A DNA stretch of 12,716 nt. It comes from Actinomycetes bacterium (lineage in GTDB: Bacteria; Actinomycetota; CADDZG01; JAHWKV01). Position numbers and translations under genes: made by a program. Each line of letters starts with the position of its first letter. Position 1 is the stretch's first letter. The notes under the pieces are model-generated. The model did no database searches. It had not been told where the DNA came from and worked only from the letters and a program-made list of their open reading frames with translations. The stretch is from assembly GCA_029263035.1 (NCBI GenBank), contig JAJCYF010000106.1, positions 1-12,716 of the forward strand. Direction: 5' to 3'. Positions 6,830 to 12,716 of the stretch are shown piece by piece.

Positions 6830-7722
6830 TGCCCGTTCTACGCATCGGCACTCGGGGCAGCCGGCTGGCCCTGGTACAGGCCCAGTGGGTCGCCGACCGG
6901 CTGCTGGAGCTATCGCCCGGCCTGGAGGTGGTCCTGGAGGTCATCGACTCCAAGCCGGTCCTGAAGGCGGGCGACCCCGGCCTGGGTGACGGAATCTTCG
7001 TAAAGGAGATCCAAAACGCTCTTCTGGAAGGCAAGGTGGATGTCGGCATCCACTCGTTGAAGGACCTGCCCACCGCCCCGGTCGAAGGATTGAAGGTGGC
7101 GGCCATCCCCATGAGGGCGGACGCCCGGGAGGCGCTGGTCGGCAGCACCCTGGAGGGGCTGCCCCGGCGGGCCCGGGTGGGCACCTCCAGCCCCCGGCGC
7201 ACCGCCCAGCTTCGGCACCTGCGGCCCGACCTGGTGGTGGTCCCGCTGGCAGGAAACATCCCCACCCGTATTGAAAAGGTCGCCCGGGGCGACTACGACG
7301 CCGCCATGCTGGCCGCCGCCGGCCTGCACCGGCTGGGCATCGAGCCGGACGACGTGATCCCCATCCATCTCGCCCTACCGGCACCCGGGCAGGGGGCGCT
7401 GGCGGTGGAGGTGCGCTCCGATGCCCCCCAGGTTGCCGAGCTGGCCGGGCGACTGCACCACGAAGCGACCGCCGACGAGGTGGAGGCGGAGCGGGCGGTC
7501 CTCAGCAAGCTGGGCGGGGGTTGCATGCTCCCGGTGTCGGCCTACGGGCTGAGTGACGCCGAGATCCTGATCCTGGAAGCCCGGGTCATCTCGTCCGACG
7601 GAGGGGTCCAGATCAAACACATCGTCCGGGGGCGGGCGACGGACCGCCTGGCGCTGGCCGAAGAGGTCGCCCGCAACCTGATCGAGCAGGGCGCCCGGGA
7701 GATGCTCGGGCTGGACGCTTGA
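6829..7722 (+). CDS. hemC: Hydroxymethylbilane synthase (porphobilinogen deaminase)
   Basis: HemC joins four porphobilinogens into hydroxymethylbilane using a dipyrromethane cofactor. The 297-aa protein begins LRIGTRGSRLALVQA. The cofactor-binding cysteine is C232 in GGGCMLPVSAYG, the catalytic aspartate is D79 in HSLKDLP, and the cofactor arginines are in GTSSPRR (118-124). The start is the ATG overlapping the hemA stop (TGATG); a frame 19 codons longer exists but the extra residues are non-homologous. An oddity: residue 141 in the usual LRGN-x-x-TR motif is Ala (LAGNIPTR), where Escherichia coli has Arg149, a conserved substrate-binding residue. All other key residues are present, so the enzyme is probably active. 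Confidence 0.96.
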   Translation: MPVLRIGTRGSRLALVQAQWVADRLLELSPGLEVVLEVIDSKPVLKAGDPGLGDGIFVKEIQNALLEGKVDVGIHSLKDLPTAPVEGLKVAAIPMRADAREALVGSTLEGLPRRARVGTSSPRRTAQLRHLRPDLVVVPLAGNIPTRIEKVARGDYDAAMLAAAGLHRLGIEPDDVIPIHLALPAPGQGALAVEVRSDAPQVAELAGRLHHEATADEVEAERAVLSKLGGGCMLPVSAYGLSDAEILILEARVISSDGGVQIKHIVRGRATDRLALAEEVARNLIEQGAREMLGLDA

Positions 7723-8465
7723 CCGGGCCCCTGGACGGCGTCCGGGTCCTGGTTCTGCGGCCGGAGCACCAGGCGGGAGAGCTGGCCGGAAAGCTTGAGG
7801 CCGAGGGTGCGGTTGCCGTGGTGGTGCCCGCCATCCGCATAGTGCCCCCCGCCAGCTGGACCAAGGCGGACGAAGCGATCACCCGGGCTCCCAACTTCGA
7901 TTGGGTGGTGTTCACCAGCGTCAACGGGGTGGAAAGCGTGATGGCCCGCATGGAGGAGACCGGGTCGGACGTCCAGACCCTGCCCGAGCGGGTGGGCGCC
8001 ATCGGCCCGGGCACCAGGCGGGCACTGGAGGCCCACGGCGTGGCGGTGGAGTGGATGCCGACGTCGTACACCTCGGTCAAGGTGGCCGAGGAGTTGCCCG
8101 ACCCGCCGGCCAACGTCCTGCTAATCCGCGCCGACATCGCTACCCGGGAGCTGGACGAGGCGCTGGCGGCCCGGGGGTTCAATGTCACCCGGATCGACGC
8201 CTACGGCACCGAGGTGTGCAACACCGATCTGGTTCAGGAAGCGCTGGAGAAGGTGGATGCGGTGGCTCTCACCAGCGCCTCGATCGCCCGCAGCTTCGTC
8301 GAGGCGTGCGGCGACAGCAGGCCGGGACCGGGAACCGTGATTGGCAGCATCGGCCCGGCGACCAGCGCCGAATGCCTGAGGCTGGGGCTAAAGGTCACGG
8401 TCGAAGCGGCCGACCACGACATTCCGGGCCTGGTCGAGGCGCTGAAGGGCTACTTCACCCGCTGA
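7719..8465 (+). CDS. hemD: Uroporphyrinogen-III synthase
   Basis: HemD closes hydroxymethylbilane with inversion of ring D to form uroporphyrinogen III. The 248-aa sequence is a stand-alone HemD with the two-domain pattern: VRVLVLRPEHQAGELAGKL at the N-terminus, DWVVFTSVNGVESVM (about 65-79), GAIGPGTRRALEAHG, then VALTSASIARSF (about 187-198) and IGSIGPATSAECLRLGL. HemD diverges widely, so the FTSVNGV, GPGT and GPATS blocks and the position after hemC carry the call. The start is TTG within TTGA, overlapping the hemC stop by four bases. It is not fused to the uroporphyrinogen methyltransferase (CobA/SUMT) seen in many actinobacteria. It is the last gene of the operon, abutting an opposing gene with no spacer. 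Confidence 0.93.
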   Translation: MTGPLDGVRVLVLRPEHQAGELAGKLEAEGAVAVVVPAIRIVPPASWTKADEAITRAPNFDWVVFTSVNGVESVMARMEETGSDVQTLPERVGAIGPGTRRALEAHGVAVEWMPTSYTSVKVAEELPDPPANVLLIRADIATRELDEALAARGFNVTRIDAYGTEVCNTDLVQEALEKVDAVALTSASIARSFVEACGDSRPGPGTVIGSIGPATSAECLRLGLKVTVEAADHDIPGLVEALKGYFTR

Positions 8466-8834
8466 CTAGCCCTGGGCCGTCGAACGCACGTCCTTGACGA
8501 ATCGGAGAAATTTCAGGCGGTACTCGCACTCGGGGCAGTAGTTGTCGGCCCGGATGGCGGCCGCGTTGATCTCCCGCACGATCTCCATGTTCTCAAAACC
8601 GTAGTGGGCACCGGCCGGGACGCCCAGGAAGTTGGGGTCGAGTGATCCGAAGTCGAGCATGCAGCCGGTACACAGGACCAGCTCCCTGCCGCCCAGAACC
8701 CGTACCAGGTGGTAGGTCTGGTTCTTGGCACCGAAGCGGTCGAGGGATTCGGGGTCACCCCCGCACTCCTCGCAAGGTGCCACGTTGCGCACCTCCATGT
8801 CGGCCGAGCACAACGGACACTCTTCGTTGCCCAT
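8466..8834 (-). CDS. Zinc-ribbon protein of unknown function (122 aa)
   Basis: I do not recognise a named family. The protein has four CxxC knuckles: C6/C9, C21/C24, C55/C58 and C100/C103, enough for two zinc ribbons. Between them are LVRVLGGRELVLCTGCMLDFGSLD and a helical stretch FENMEIVREINAAAI. It is soluble with no signal peptide. Zinc ribbons of this kind bind nucleic acid or protein partners, but the sequence does not tell which. A GGAGG lies 11 bases before the ATG, a somewhat long spacing. Its stop codon directly abuts the hemD stop on the other strand, so both transcripts must run into each other's gene unless stopped inside the coding regions. Confidence 0.8.
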   Translation of the reverse strand: MGNEECPLCSADMEVRNVAPCEECGGDPESLDRFGAKNQTYHLVRVLGGRELVLCTGCMLDFGSLDPNFLGVPAGAHYGFENMEIVREINAAAIRADNYCPECEYRLKFLRFVKDVRSTAQG

Positions 8835-8871
8835 CTGCCAATCAACCTCCGCTTGATCCGGTGATTGATCG

Positions 8872-8901
8872 ACTCTGCGCTTCGGGGACCGGCGGTGTCA
8901 A
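8872..8901 (-). promoter_or_regulatory. Possible promoter of the zinc-ribbon gene
   Basis: On the minus strand a perfect -35 TTGACA (8901-8896) is followed after 18 bases by CAGAGT (8877-8872). The -35 is strong and the -10 weak. The leader of about 30 bases holds GGAGG at 8850-8846. Confidence 0.35.
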
Positions 8902-8914
8902 CTGCCGCGGGCGG

Positions 8915-9154
8915 CTACTCCCCCTCGGGAACCAGTTCCAGCTCCTCACGGGAGAAGTCGGCGAACCAGACGGTTCCCAGGTAGTTCGACTTCTCGACGC
9001 TGACCCGGGTGTCGGGCGCCGGGTACTCGTAGATGACCTTGGCGACATCGCCAATCTGGGGGTCCTCCACCAGGCCCAGGGTACCGGCGACCTCACGGTT
9101 GGGGTCCAGCAACTGCACGATCTTCACGTTCTTGTTCATCCAGGATTCACTCAT
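8915..9154 (-). CDS. Small soluble protein of unknown function (79 aa)
   Basis: The 79-aa product is acidic, soluble and probably beta-rich: KIVQLLDPNREVAGTLGLVE, then GDVAKVIYEY and YLGTVWFADFSREELELV. The GDVAKV...LGTVWFADF...LELV layout is what one sees in small SH3-like barrels, but this is a shape argument only and I assign no family. The ATG at 9154 has no Shine-Dalgarno; TAGGCT (TANNNT) ends six bases before it, so a leaderless transcript from that ATG is likely. The internal ATG at 9139 has no better signal. It is upstream of, and parallel to, the zinc-ribbon gene, which may have its own promoter. Confidence 0.7.
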   Translation of the reverse strand: MSESWMNKNVKIVQLLDPNREVAGTLGLVEDPQIGDVAKVIYEYPAPDTRVSVEKSNYLGTVWFADFSREELELVPEGE

Positions 9155-9160
9155 GGGGCA

Positions 9161-9166
9161 AGCCTA
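9161..9166 (-). promoter_or_regulatory. Possible -10 element of a leaderless transcript
   Basis: TAGGCT on the minus strand ends six bases before the ATG of the 79-aa gene, the spacing expected if transcription starts at the start codon. No Shine-Dalgarno is present, which agrees with leaderless translation. No clear -35 is seen. Confidence 0.35.
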
Positions 9167-9254
9167 ATGGCTCGCCGGGATTATGGGGATTCGGCGGAGA
9201 CCTTCAGATTGGCCGTCGACAGGAAAATATGTAGCGGAATCACCACTCTAGGCG

Positions 9255-9283
9255 TTGACGGACGCCGGCTTCTGGCAGATCAT
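9255..9283 (+). promoter_or_regulatory. Possible promoter of the secreted protease gene
   Basis: TTGACG at 9255-9260 and GATCAT at 9278-9283 are 17 bases apart. Transcription would start near 9290 and leave a leader of about 30 bases ending in AAGGGGG, five bases before the ATG at 9320. The -35 is good and the -10 moderate. Confidence 0.42.
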
Positions 9284-9319
9284 TGAGCCCTGCTGCGGGG
9301 AACTCAAAAGGGGGCTGTC

Positions 9320-10216
9320 ATGGGGCGTTGTAAAGTCGGTGGCCGGAGATGTGTGGCCATTGTCGTTCTGGTCCTGCTGGGAGCCTTGATCGCCCCTGCC
9401 GGCGGGGTGTCGGCGGCTCCCTCCTGGGCGCCCGCCTCCACCGCCCCGATCCATCCGGGGGTGGAGGTCACAACCGAAATTGGGGCCTGCACGTCGAACT
9501 TCATCTTTTACGACAACGACGACATCTTCATCGGACAGGCGGCCCACTGCACGACCACGGGCACCGCCGAGAGCCTCGACGGATGCGAGGCTCCCTCACT
9601 TCCCCTGGGCACGCACGTCCAGGTGGGGGGCGCGACCCAGCCGGGGACCCTGGTCTACAACTCCTGGCTGACCATGCAGGAACGGGGCGAAGCGGACCCC
9701 GACGCGTGCTTCTACAACGACCTGGCTCTGATCCGGCTGGACCCCGCCGACGCCGGGCTGGTGAACCCGTCGGTCCCCCACTGGGGCGGGCCTACCGGGA
9801 TTAACGTCACCGGTACCCCGGCCAACGAGTCCGTCTACAGCTATGGGAACTCGCCGCTCAGGCTCGGCCTGGAACTGCTCAGCCCCAAGGTCGGCTTCAG
9901 CCAGGGGGACCGGGGTGCCGGTTGGAGCCACACCGCCCTGGTGGTCACGCCGGGCATCCCCGGCGACTCGGGCAGCGCCTTTTTGGACCGGGAGGGAAGG
10001 GCCCTGGGCGTGCTGAGCACGGTTGAGATCGCGGTTCCGGGAGGCCTAACGAACGGCATCGGCGACATCGCCCGGGAGTTGCACTACATGCGAAGCACGG
10101 TGCCCGCGCTGGCGGAGGTGGAGCTGGCTCACGGCACCGAGCCGTTCAACCCGAACCAGCTTCCGCTGGGGCCGCTGCCCATTCTGGAAGGGCTGCTCGA
10201 AGGACTGGGTCTGTAG
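9320..10216 (+). CDS. Secreted chymotrypsin-fold serine protease
   Basis: A 298-aa exported protease of the S1/chymotrypsin fold. The N-terminus is a signal peptide: basic MGRCKVGGRR, hydrophobic VAIVVLVLLGALIAP, and an AxA-like cleavage site near VSA-AP (about residue 32). The catalytic triad is H76 in GQAAHC, D134 in NDLALIRL and S217 in GIPGDSGSAF. C57 and C77 are placed like the disulphide around the active histidine; C89 and C130 may form a second. The residue six before the active serine is not Asp, so trypsin-like specificity is not expected. No long propeptide is seen. The C-terminal tail is Pro/Leu/Gly-rich. A strong AAGGGGG lies five bases before the ATG. It stands alone and its substrate cannot be inferred from the neighbours. 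Confidence 0.9.
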   Translation: MGRCKVGGRRCVAIVVLVLLGALIAPAGGVSAAPSWAPASTAPIHPGVEVTTEIGACTSNFIFYDNDDIFIGQAAHCTTTGTAESLDGCEAPSLPLGTHVQVGGATQPGTLVYNSWLTMQERGEADPDACFYNDLALIRLDPADAGLVNPSVPHWGGPTGINVTGTPANESVYSYGNSPLRLGLELLSPKVGFSQGDRGAGWSHTALVVTPGIPGDSGSAFLDREGRALGVLSTVEIAVPGGLTNGIGDIARELHYMRSTVPALAEVELAHGTEPFNPNQLPLGPLPILEGLLEGLGL

Positions 10217-10297
10217 CATCGGGCGGCGCTCTCCCAGGTGCCGGGCAAGTTCGATTTACACTGGATTAGGTTTCGGTCACAACTTCCCCGCCAATCC

Positions 10298-10303
10298 AAG
10301 GAG
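10298..10303 (+). promoter_or_regulatory. Distant ribosome binding site of leuC
   Basis: AAGGAG lies 12 bases before the leuC ATG, longer than the usual 5-9. No other in-frame ATG, GTG or TTG brings the start closer, and the protein homology begins at this ATG. A TACACT at 10257-10262 could be a -10 for leuC but has no matching -35. Confidence 0.5.
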
Positions 10304-10315
10304 TTCCGCCTAGCT

Positions 10316-11725
10316 ATGGGTCAGACGCTGTCGCAAAAAGTCTGGGAGCGCCACGTGGTTCACCGCGCCCCGGGTGAGCCGGATCTGCTTTACATCGACC
10401 TGCACCTGGTGCACGAGGTCACCTCGCCCCAGGCGTTCGACGGGCTGCGCCTTGCCGGCCGCAAGGTCCGGCGCCCCGACCTGACCATCGCCACCATGGA
10501 CCACAACGTGCCGACCATCGGCATCAACCAGCCGGTGGCCGACCCCATCTCCGCCAAGCAGATCGAGGCCCTGCGCCGAAACTGCGAGGAGTTCGGGGTC
10601 AAGCTGCTGCCCATGGGCCACCCGGGGCAGGGCATCGTCCACGTGATCGGCCCGGAGATGGGACTGACCCAGCCCGGCATCACCATCGTCTGCGGCGACA
10701 GCCACACCTCCACCCACGGTGCCTTCGGGGCGCTGGCCTTCGGCATCGGCACCAGCGAGGTGGAGCACGTCCTGGCCACCCAGACGCTGTCCCAGATCAA
10801 GCCGGCCACCATGGCGGTCACGGTCAAGGGCTCTTTACCCGAAGGGCTGTCCAGCAAGGACGTGATCCTGGGAATCATCGCCCACATCGGCACCGGCGGA
10901 GGGGCCGGGGCGGTTATCGAATACCGGGGCGAGGCCATCCGGCAGCTGTCGATGGAGGGCCGGATGACGGTTTGCAACATGTCCATCGAGGGCGGCGCCC
11001 GGGCCGGCATGATCGCCCCCGACGACACCACCTACGCCTACCTGGAGGGCCGCAAGTACGCCCCCAAGGGAGCGGACTGGGAGCGGGCGCTGGAGGACTG
11101 GCGCACCCTGCGCACCGACGACGACGCCGTGTTCGACCGGGAGATCGTCATCGAGGCCGCCAACCTGCGCCGCTACGTCTCCTGGGGCACCAACCCGGCA
11201 CAGACGGTGGGCATCGAAGGCAAGGTCCCCGACCCCGAGGACTACACCGACCCGTCTTTGAAAGAAGCCGCCCGCCGGGCGCTGGACTACATGGCGCTGA
11301 CGCCCGGCACCCCGATCCGGGAGATCCCGGTGGATGCGGTGTTCATAGGCTCCTGCACCAACGCCCGGCTGGAGGACCTGAGGGCCGCGGCCGAGGTGGT
11401 CGCCGGCCACAAGGTCCGCGACGGAATGCGGGCGATGGTCGTACCCGGATCGATGAAGGTCAAGGCCGACGCCGAGGCCGAGGGGCTGGACCGCATCTTC
11501 CTGAGCGCCGGCTTCGAGTGGCGGGAGGGTGCCGGGTGCTCGATGTGTCTGGGCATGAACCCGGACCAACTTGGTCCGGGACAGCGCTGTGCGTCGACCT
11601 CCAACCGCAACTTCGAGGGACGCCAGGGCAAGGGCGGCCGCACCCATCTGGTCTCCCCCGCGGTGGCGGCGGCCACCGCGATCGCCGGGCACTTCGCCTC
11701 ACCGACCGACCTGAACGGCGGATAG
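10316..11725 (+). CDS. leuC: 3-isopropylmalate dehydratase, large subunit
   Basis: LeuC is the [4Fe-4S] catalytic subunit that, with LeuD, isomerises 2-isopropylmalate to 3-isopropylmalate in leucine synthesis. The 469-aa protein has the family length. It starts MGQTLSQKVWERHVV and shows TIATMDHNVPT, the CGDSHTSTHGAFGALAFGIG block (about 130-149), and the cluster cysteines C347 (IGSCTNARLEDL), C408 and C411 (GAGCSMCLGMNPD), followed by SNRNFEGRQG. The open frame extends 26 codons upstream, but that part lacks homology and the ATG at 10316 is preceded by AAGGAG. Its TAG is directly followed by a GTG that opens a 25-codon mini-ORF leading to leuD. Confidence 0.97.
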   Translation: MGQTLSQKVWERHVVHRAPGEPDLLYIDLHLVHEVTSPQAFDGLRLAGRKVRRPDLTIATMDHNVPTIGINQPVADPISAKQIEALRRNCEEFGVKLLPMGHPGQGIVHVIGPEMGLTQPGITIVCGDSHTSTHGAFGALAFGIGTSEVEHVLATQTLSQIKPATMAVTVKGSLPEGLSSKDVILGIIAHIGTGGGAGAVIEYRGEAIRQLSMEGRMTVCNMSIEGGARAGMIAPDDTTYAYLEGRKYAPKGADWERALEDWRTLRTDDDAVFDREIVIEAANLRRYVSWGTNPAQTVGIEGKVPDPEDYTDPSLKEAARRALDYMALTPGTPIREIPVDAVFIGSCTNARLEDLRAAAEVVAGHKVRDGMRAMVVPGSMKVKADAEAEGLDRIFLSAGFEWREGAGCSMCLGMNPDQLGPGQRCASTSNRNFEGRQGKGGRTHLVSPAVAAATAIAGHFASPTDLNGG

Positions 11726-11800
11726 GTGTACCGTTCCGGAAATAGAGCGTGCACCGAGAGCTGGGCGTTCGAATGCCCCTGCATTTCCGGAACGGTGCAC
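11726..11800 (+). repeat. 18-bp inverted repeat filling the leuC-leuD gap
   Basis: The arms are 11726-11743 (GTGTACCGTTCCGGAAAT) and 11783-11800 (ATTTCCGGAACGGTGCAC). As RNA they form an 18-bp stem with one U-G wobble, enclosing a 39-base loop. The loop holds a smaller hairpin GGGCGT-TCGA-ATGCCC (11763-11778). The outer stem ends three bases before the leuD start codon and begins right after the leuC stop. There is no U tract, so it is not a standard terminator. It could be an RNA control or processing element, a pair of TTCCGGAA operator sites, or a small mobile repeat. Confidence 0.85.
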
Positions 11801-11803
11801 TAA
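11726..11803 (+). CDS. Possible 25-codon mini-ORF linking leuC and leuD
   Basis: The leuC stop TAG is followed at once by GTG, and the frame stays open for 25 codons to a TAA that is followed at once by the GTG of leuD. All three frames are the same. The peptide would contain three cysteines (ECPC near the end and an earlier RACTE) and no leucine, so it is not a leucine attenuator peptide. Reinitiation through it could carry ribosomes across the stem-loop to leuD, which has no Shine-Dalgarno. There is no independent evidence that it is translated. Confidence 0.35.
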   Translation: MYRSGNRACTESWAFECPCISGTVH

Positions 11804-12403
11804 GTGGAGCCGGTCACCCAGGTCGTCGGAAAAGGGGTCCCGCTCAGGCGCAGCGACGTCGACACCGACCAGATCATCCCCGCCGTCTGGCTGAAGCGCG
11901 TGGAGCGCACCGGCTTCGGCAACGGCCTGTTCTCCGCCTGGCGGGAGGACCCCGACTTCGTGCTCAACCGCCCCGAGTACAGGCAGGGCTCGATCCTCAT
12001 CGCCGGACCCAACTTCGGCTGCGGGTCGTCGCGGGAGCACGCGGTGTGGGCGCTGGAGGAGTCGGGCTTCTACGCGGTCATATCGTCCGGCTTCGCCGAC
12101 ATCTTCCGGGCTAACTCCCTGAAGAACGGCCTGCTGCCGGTCCAGATCCCCGAAGAAACCGTTCAGGCGATCACCCAGGCGGTGGAGGACGACCCGGCGG
12201 TTGTCATCACCATCGACGTCGACGAGCGGGTGGTACGGGTTCCGGCGCTGGACATTGTGGTCCCCTTCCCGCTGGACGACTTTGCCCGCTACCGGCTGAT
12301 GAACGGGCTGGACGACATCGGGCTGACCATGCAGCGGCAGGAGGAGATCGGCGGTTATGAGGCCGCCCGGCCGCCCTGGAGCCCGGCGATCAATGACCGT
12401 TAA
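11804..12403 (+). CDS. leuD: 3-isopropylmalate dehydratase, small subunit
   Basis: LeuD is the small swivelling subunit of isopropylmalate isomerase, pairing with LeuC. The 199-aa protein has VGKGVPLRRSDVDTDQIIPA at the N-terminus, then GSILIAGPNFGCGSSREHAVWAL (about 63-85), SSGFADIFRANSLKNGLLPV and the FPLDDFARYRLMNGLDDIGLT end, all typical. The GTG at 11804 is forced: the codon before it is TAA, and no later ATG, GTG or TTG precedes the conserved start. No Shine-Dalgarno is visible; the bases before the GTG are one arm of an 18-bp stem. Translation therefore probably depends on ribosomes coming from upstream. Its 3' end overlaps hemB by 11 bases. Confidence 0.96.
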   Translation: MEPVTQVVGKGVPLRRSDVDTDQIIPAVWLKRVERTGFGNGLFSAWREDPDFVLNRPEYRQGSILIAGPNFGCGSSREHAVWALEESGFYAVISSGFADIFRANSLKNGLLPVQIPEETVQAITQAVEDDPAVVITIDVDERVVRVPALDIVVPFPLDDFARYRLMNGLDDIGLTMQRQEEIGGYEAARPPWSPAINDR

Positions 12404-12716
12404 GCGCTACCGGCGGCTAAGGCAGTCGGAGGGAATCCGAAGGCTGGTCGCCGGGACCCGCCTGGACCCCTCCCGGCTGGTGCTGCCGATCTTCGTCTCC
12501 GACGATGCCGAGGTGGAGACACCTCTGGAGTCGATGCCCGGGCACTTCCACTGGCCCTCCTCCCGGGTGGGACAGCTGGCCAAGCAGGCCGAGTCGCTGG
12601 GTATCCCGGGGGTTCTGGTCTTCGGCGTCACCGAGAGCAAGGATTCCGGCGCCTCCCAGGCGTTCGCCTCAGGGGGCCCGGCGCAGCGGGCGATCCGGGA
12701 GATCAAGAACGCCACC
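12393..12716 (+). CDS. hemB: Delta-aminolevulinic acid dehydratase (porphobilinogen synthase), N-terminal part
   Basis: HemB condenses two 5-aminolevulinates to porphobilinogen, the substrate of HemC. The first 108 codons are present, and the frame runs off the window; family members have about 320-330 residues. Visible family features are RRLRQSEGIRRLV, the LVLPIFVSDD strand, the SMPGHFHWP turn, LGIPGVLVFGVTESKDSGASQAF and GPAQRAIREIKNA. The metal and lysine active-site motifs lie beyond the edge. The ATG at 12393 lies inside leuD, 11 bases overlapping its end, so hemB is transcribed with leuCD rather than with the main hem operon about 4 kb upstream. Confidence 0.94.
   Translation, partial: MTVKRYRRLRQSEGIRRLVAGTRLDPSRLVLPIFVSDDAEVETPLESMPGHFHWPSSRVGQLAKQAESLGIPGVLVFGVTESKDSGASQAFASGGPAQRAIREIKNAT

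Noticed and set aside
10238..10315. Upstream start of leuC giving 26 extra residues
   Set aside because: The extension is not LeuC-like and contains the AAGGAG used by the ATG at 10316.
11763..11778. GTTCGAAT flanked by GGGC and GCCC in the leuC-leuD spacer looks like a tRNA T-arm
   Set aside because: The bases around the 7-nt loop do not pair as a T-stem must, and no D-arm, anticodon arm or fitting acceptor stem is present.
1..12716. CRISPR array, rRNA, tRNA, transposase or prophage genes
   Set aside because: No spaced direct repeats, RNA-gene structure, transposase DDE motif or phage genes were seen on either strand.

Overview
This is a GC-rich bacterial window, most likely from a high-GC actinobacterium. 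The evidence is tight ATGA/TTGA gene overlaps, GC-rich third codon positions, TANNNT-type -10 elements close to start codons, a LexA operator of the Gram-positive/mycobacterial type and a coproporphyrin-type ferrochelatase. The sequence does not fix the genus.

Left part, minus strand (1-3243). The start of gatA and all of gatC (GatCAB tRNA amidotransferase) are adjacent. Upstream of gatC lies a two-gene cassette read in the same direction: an Eco57I/TaqI-like gamma-class N6-adenine DNA methyltransferase, then a 7-bp-overlapping gene with an EAK (PD-(D/E)XK-like) signature. I take the second gene to be the partner restriction endonuclease. The cassette has lower GC than its neighbours and looks acquired. 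Its promoter carries a consensus LexA (SOS) box, which suggests a DNA-damage-responsive restriction-modification system.

Middle, plus strand (3393-8465). Two tandem genes for very small single-span membrane proteins (43 and 32 aa) precede a five-gene heme operon, hemE-hemH(cpfC)-hemA-hemC-hemD. Every junction in the operon overlaps by 1-4 nt. It covers glutamyl-tRNA reduction, tetrapyrrole assembly, uroporphyrinogen decarboxylation and iron insertion. hemB begins at the right edge, 11 nt inside leuD. hemL, cgoX/hemY and chdC/hemQ are not in the window. HemC has an alanine where family members carry a conserved substrate-binding arginine.

Right part (8466-12716). A zinc-ribbon protein with four CxxC knuckles and a 79-aa unknown protein lie on the minus strand. 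A secreted chymotrypsin-fold serine protease follows on the plus strand, then leuC, leuD and the start of hemB. The 78-bp leuC-leuD gap is filled by an almost perfect 18-bp inverted repeat. The same 78 bp is also an open 25-codon mini-ORF in frame with both genes.

The points most worth follow-up are the LexA-box-controlled R-M cassette with an unrecognised endonuclease, the leuC-leuD structured mini-ORF, the tandem small membrane proteins beside the heme operon, and the Arg-to-Ala change in HemC.
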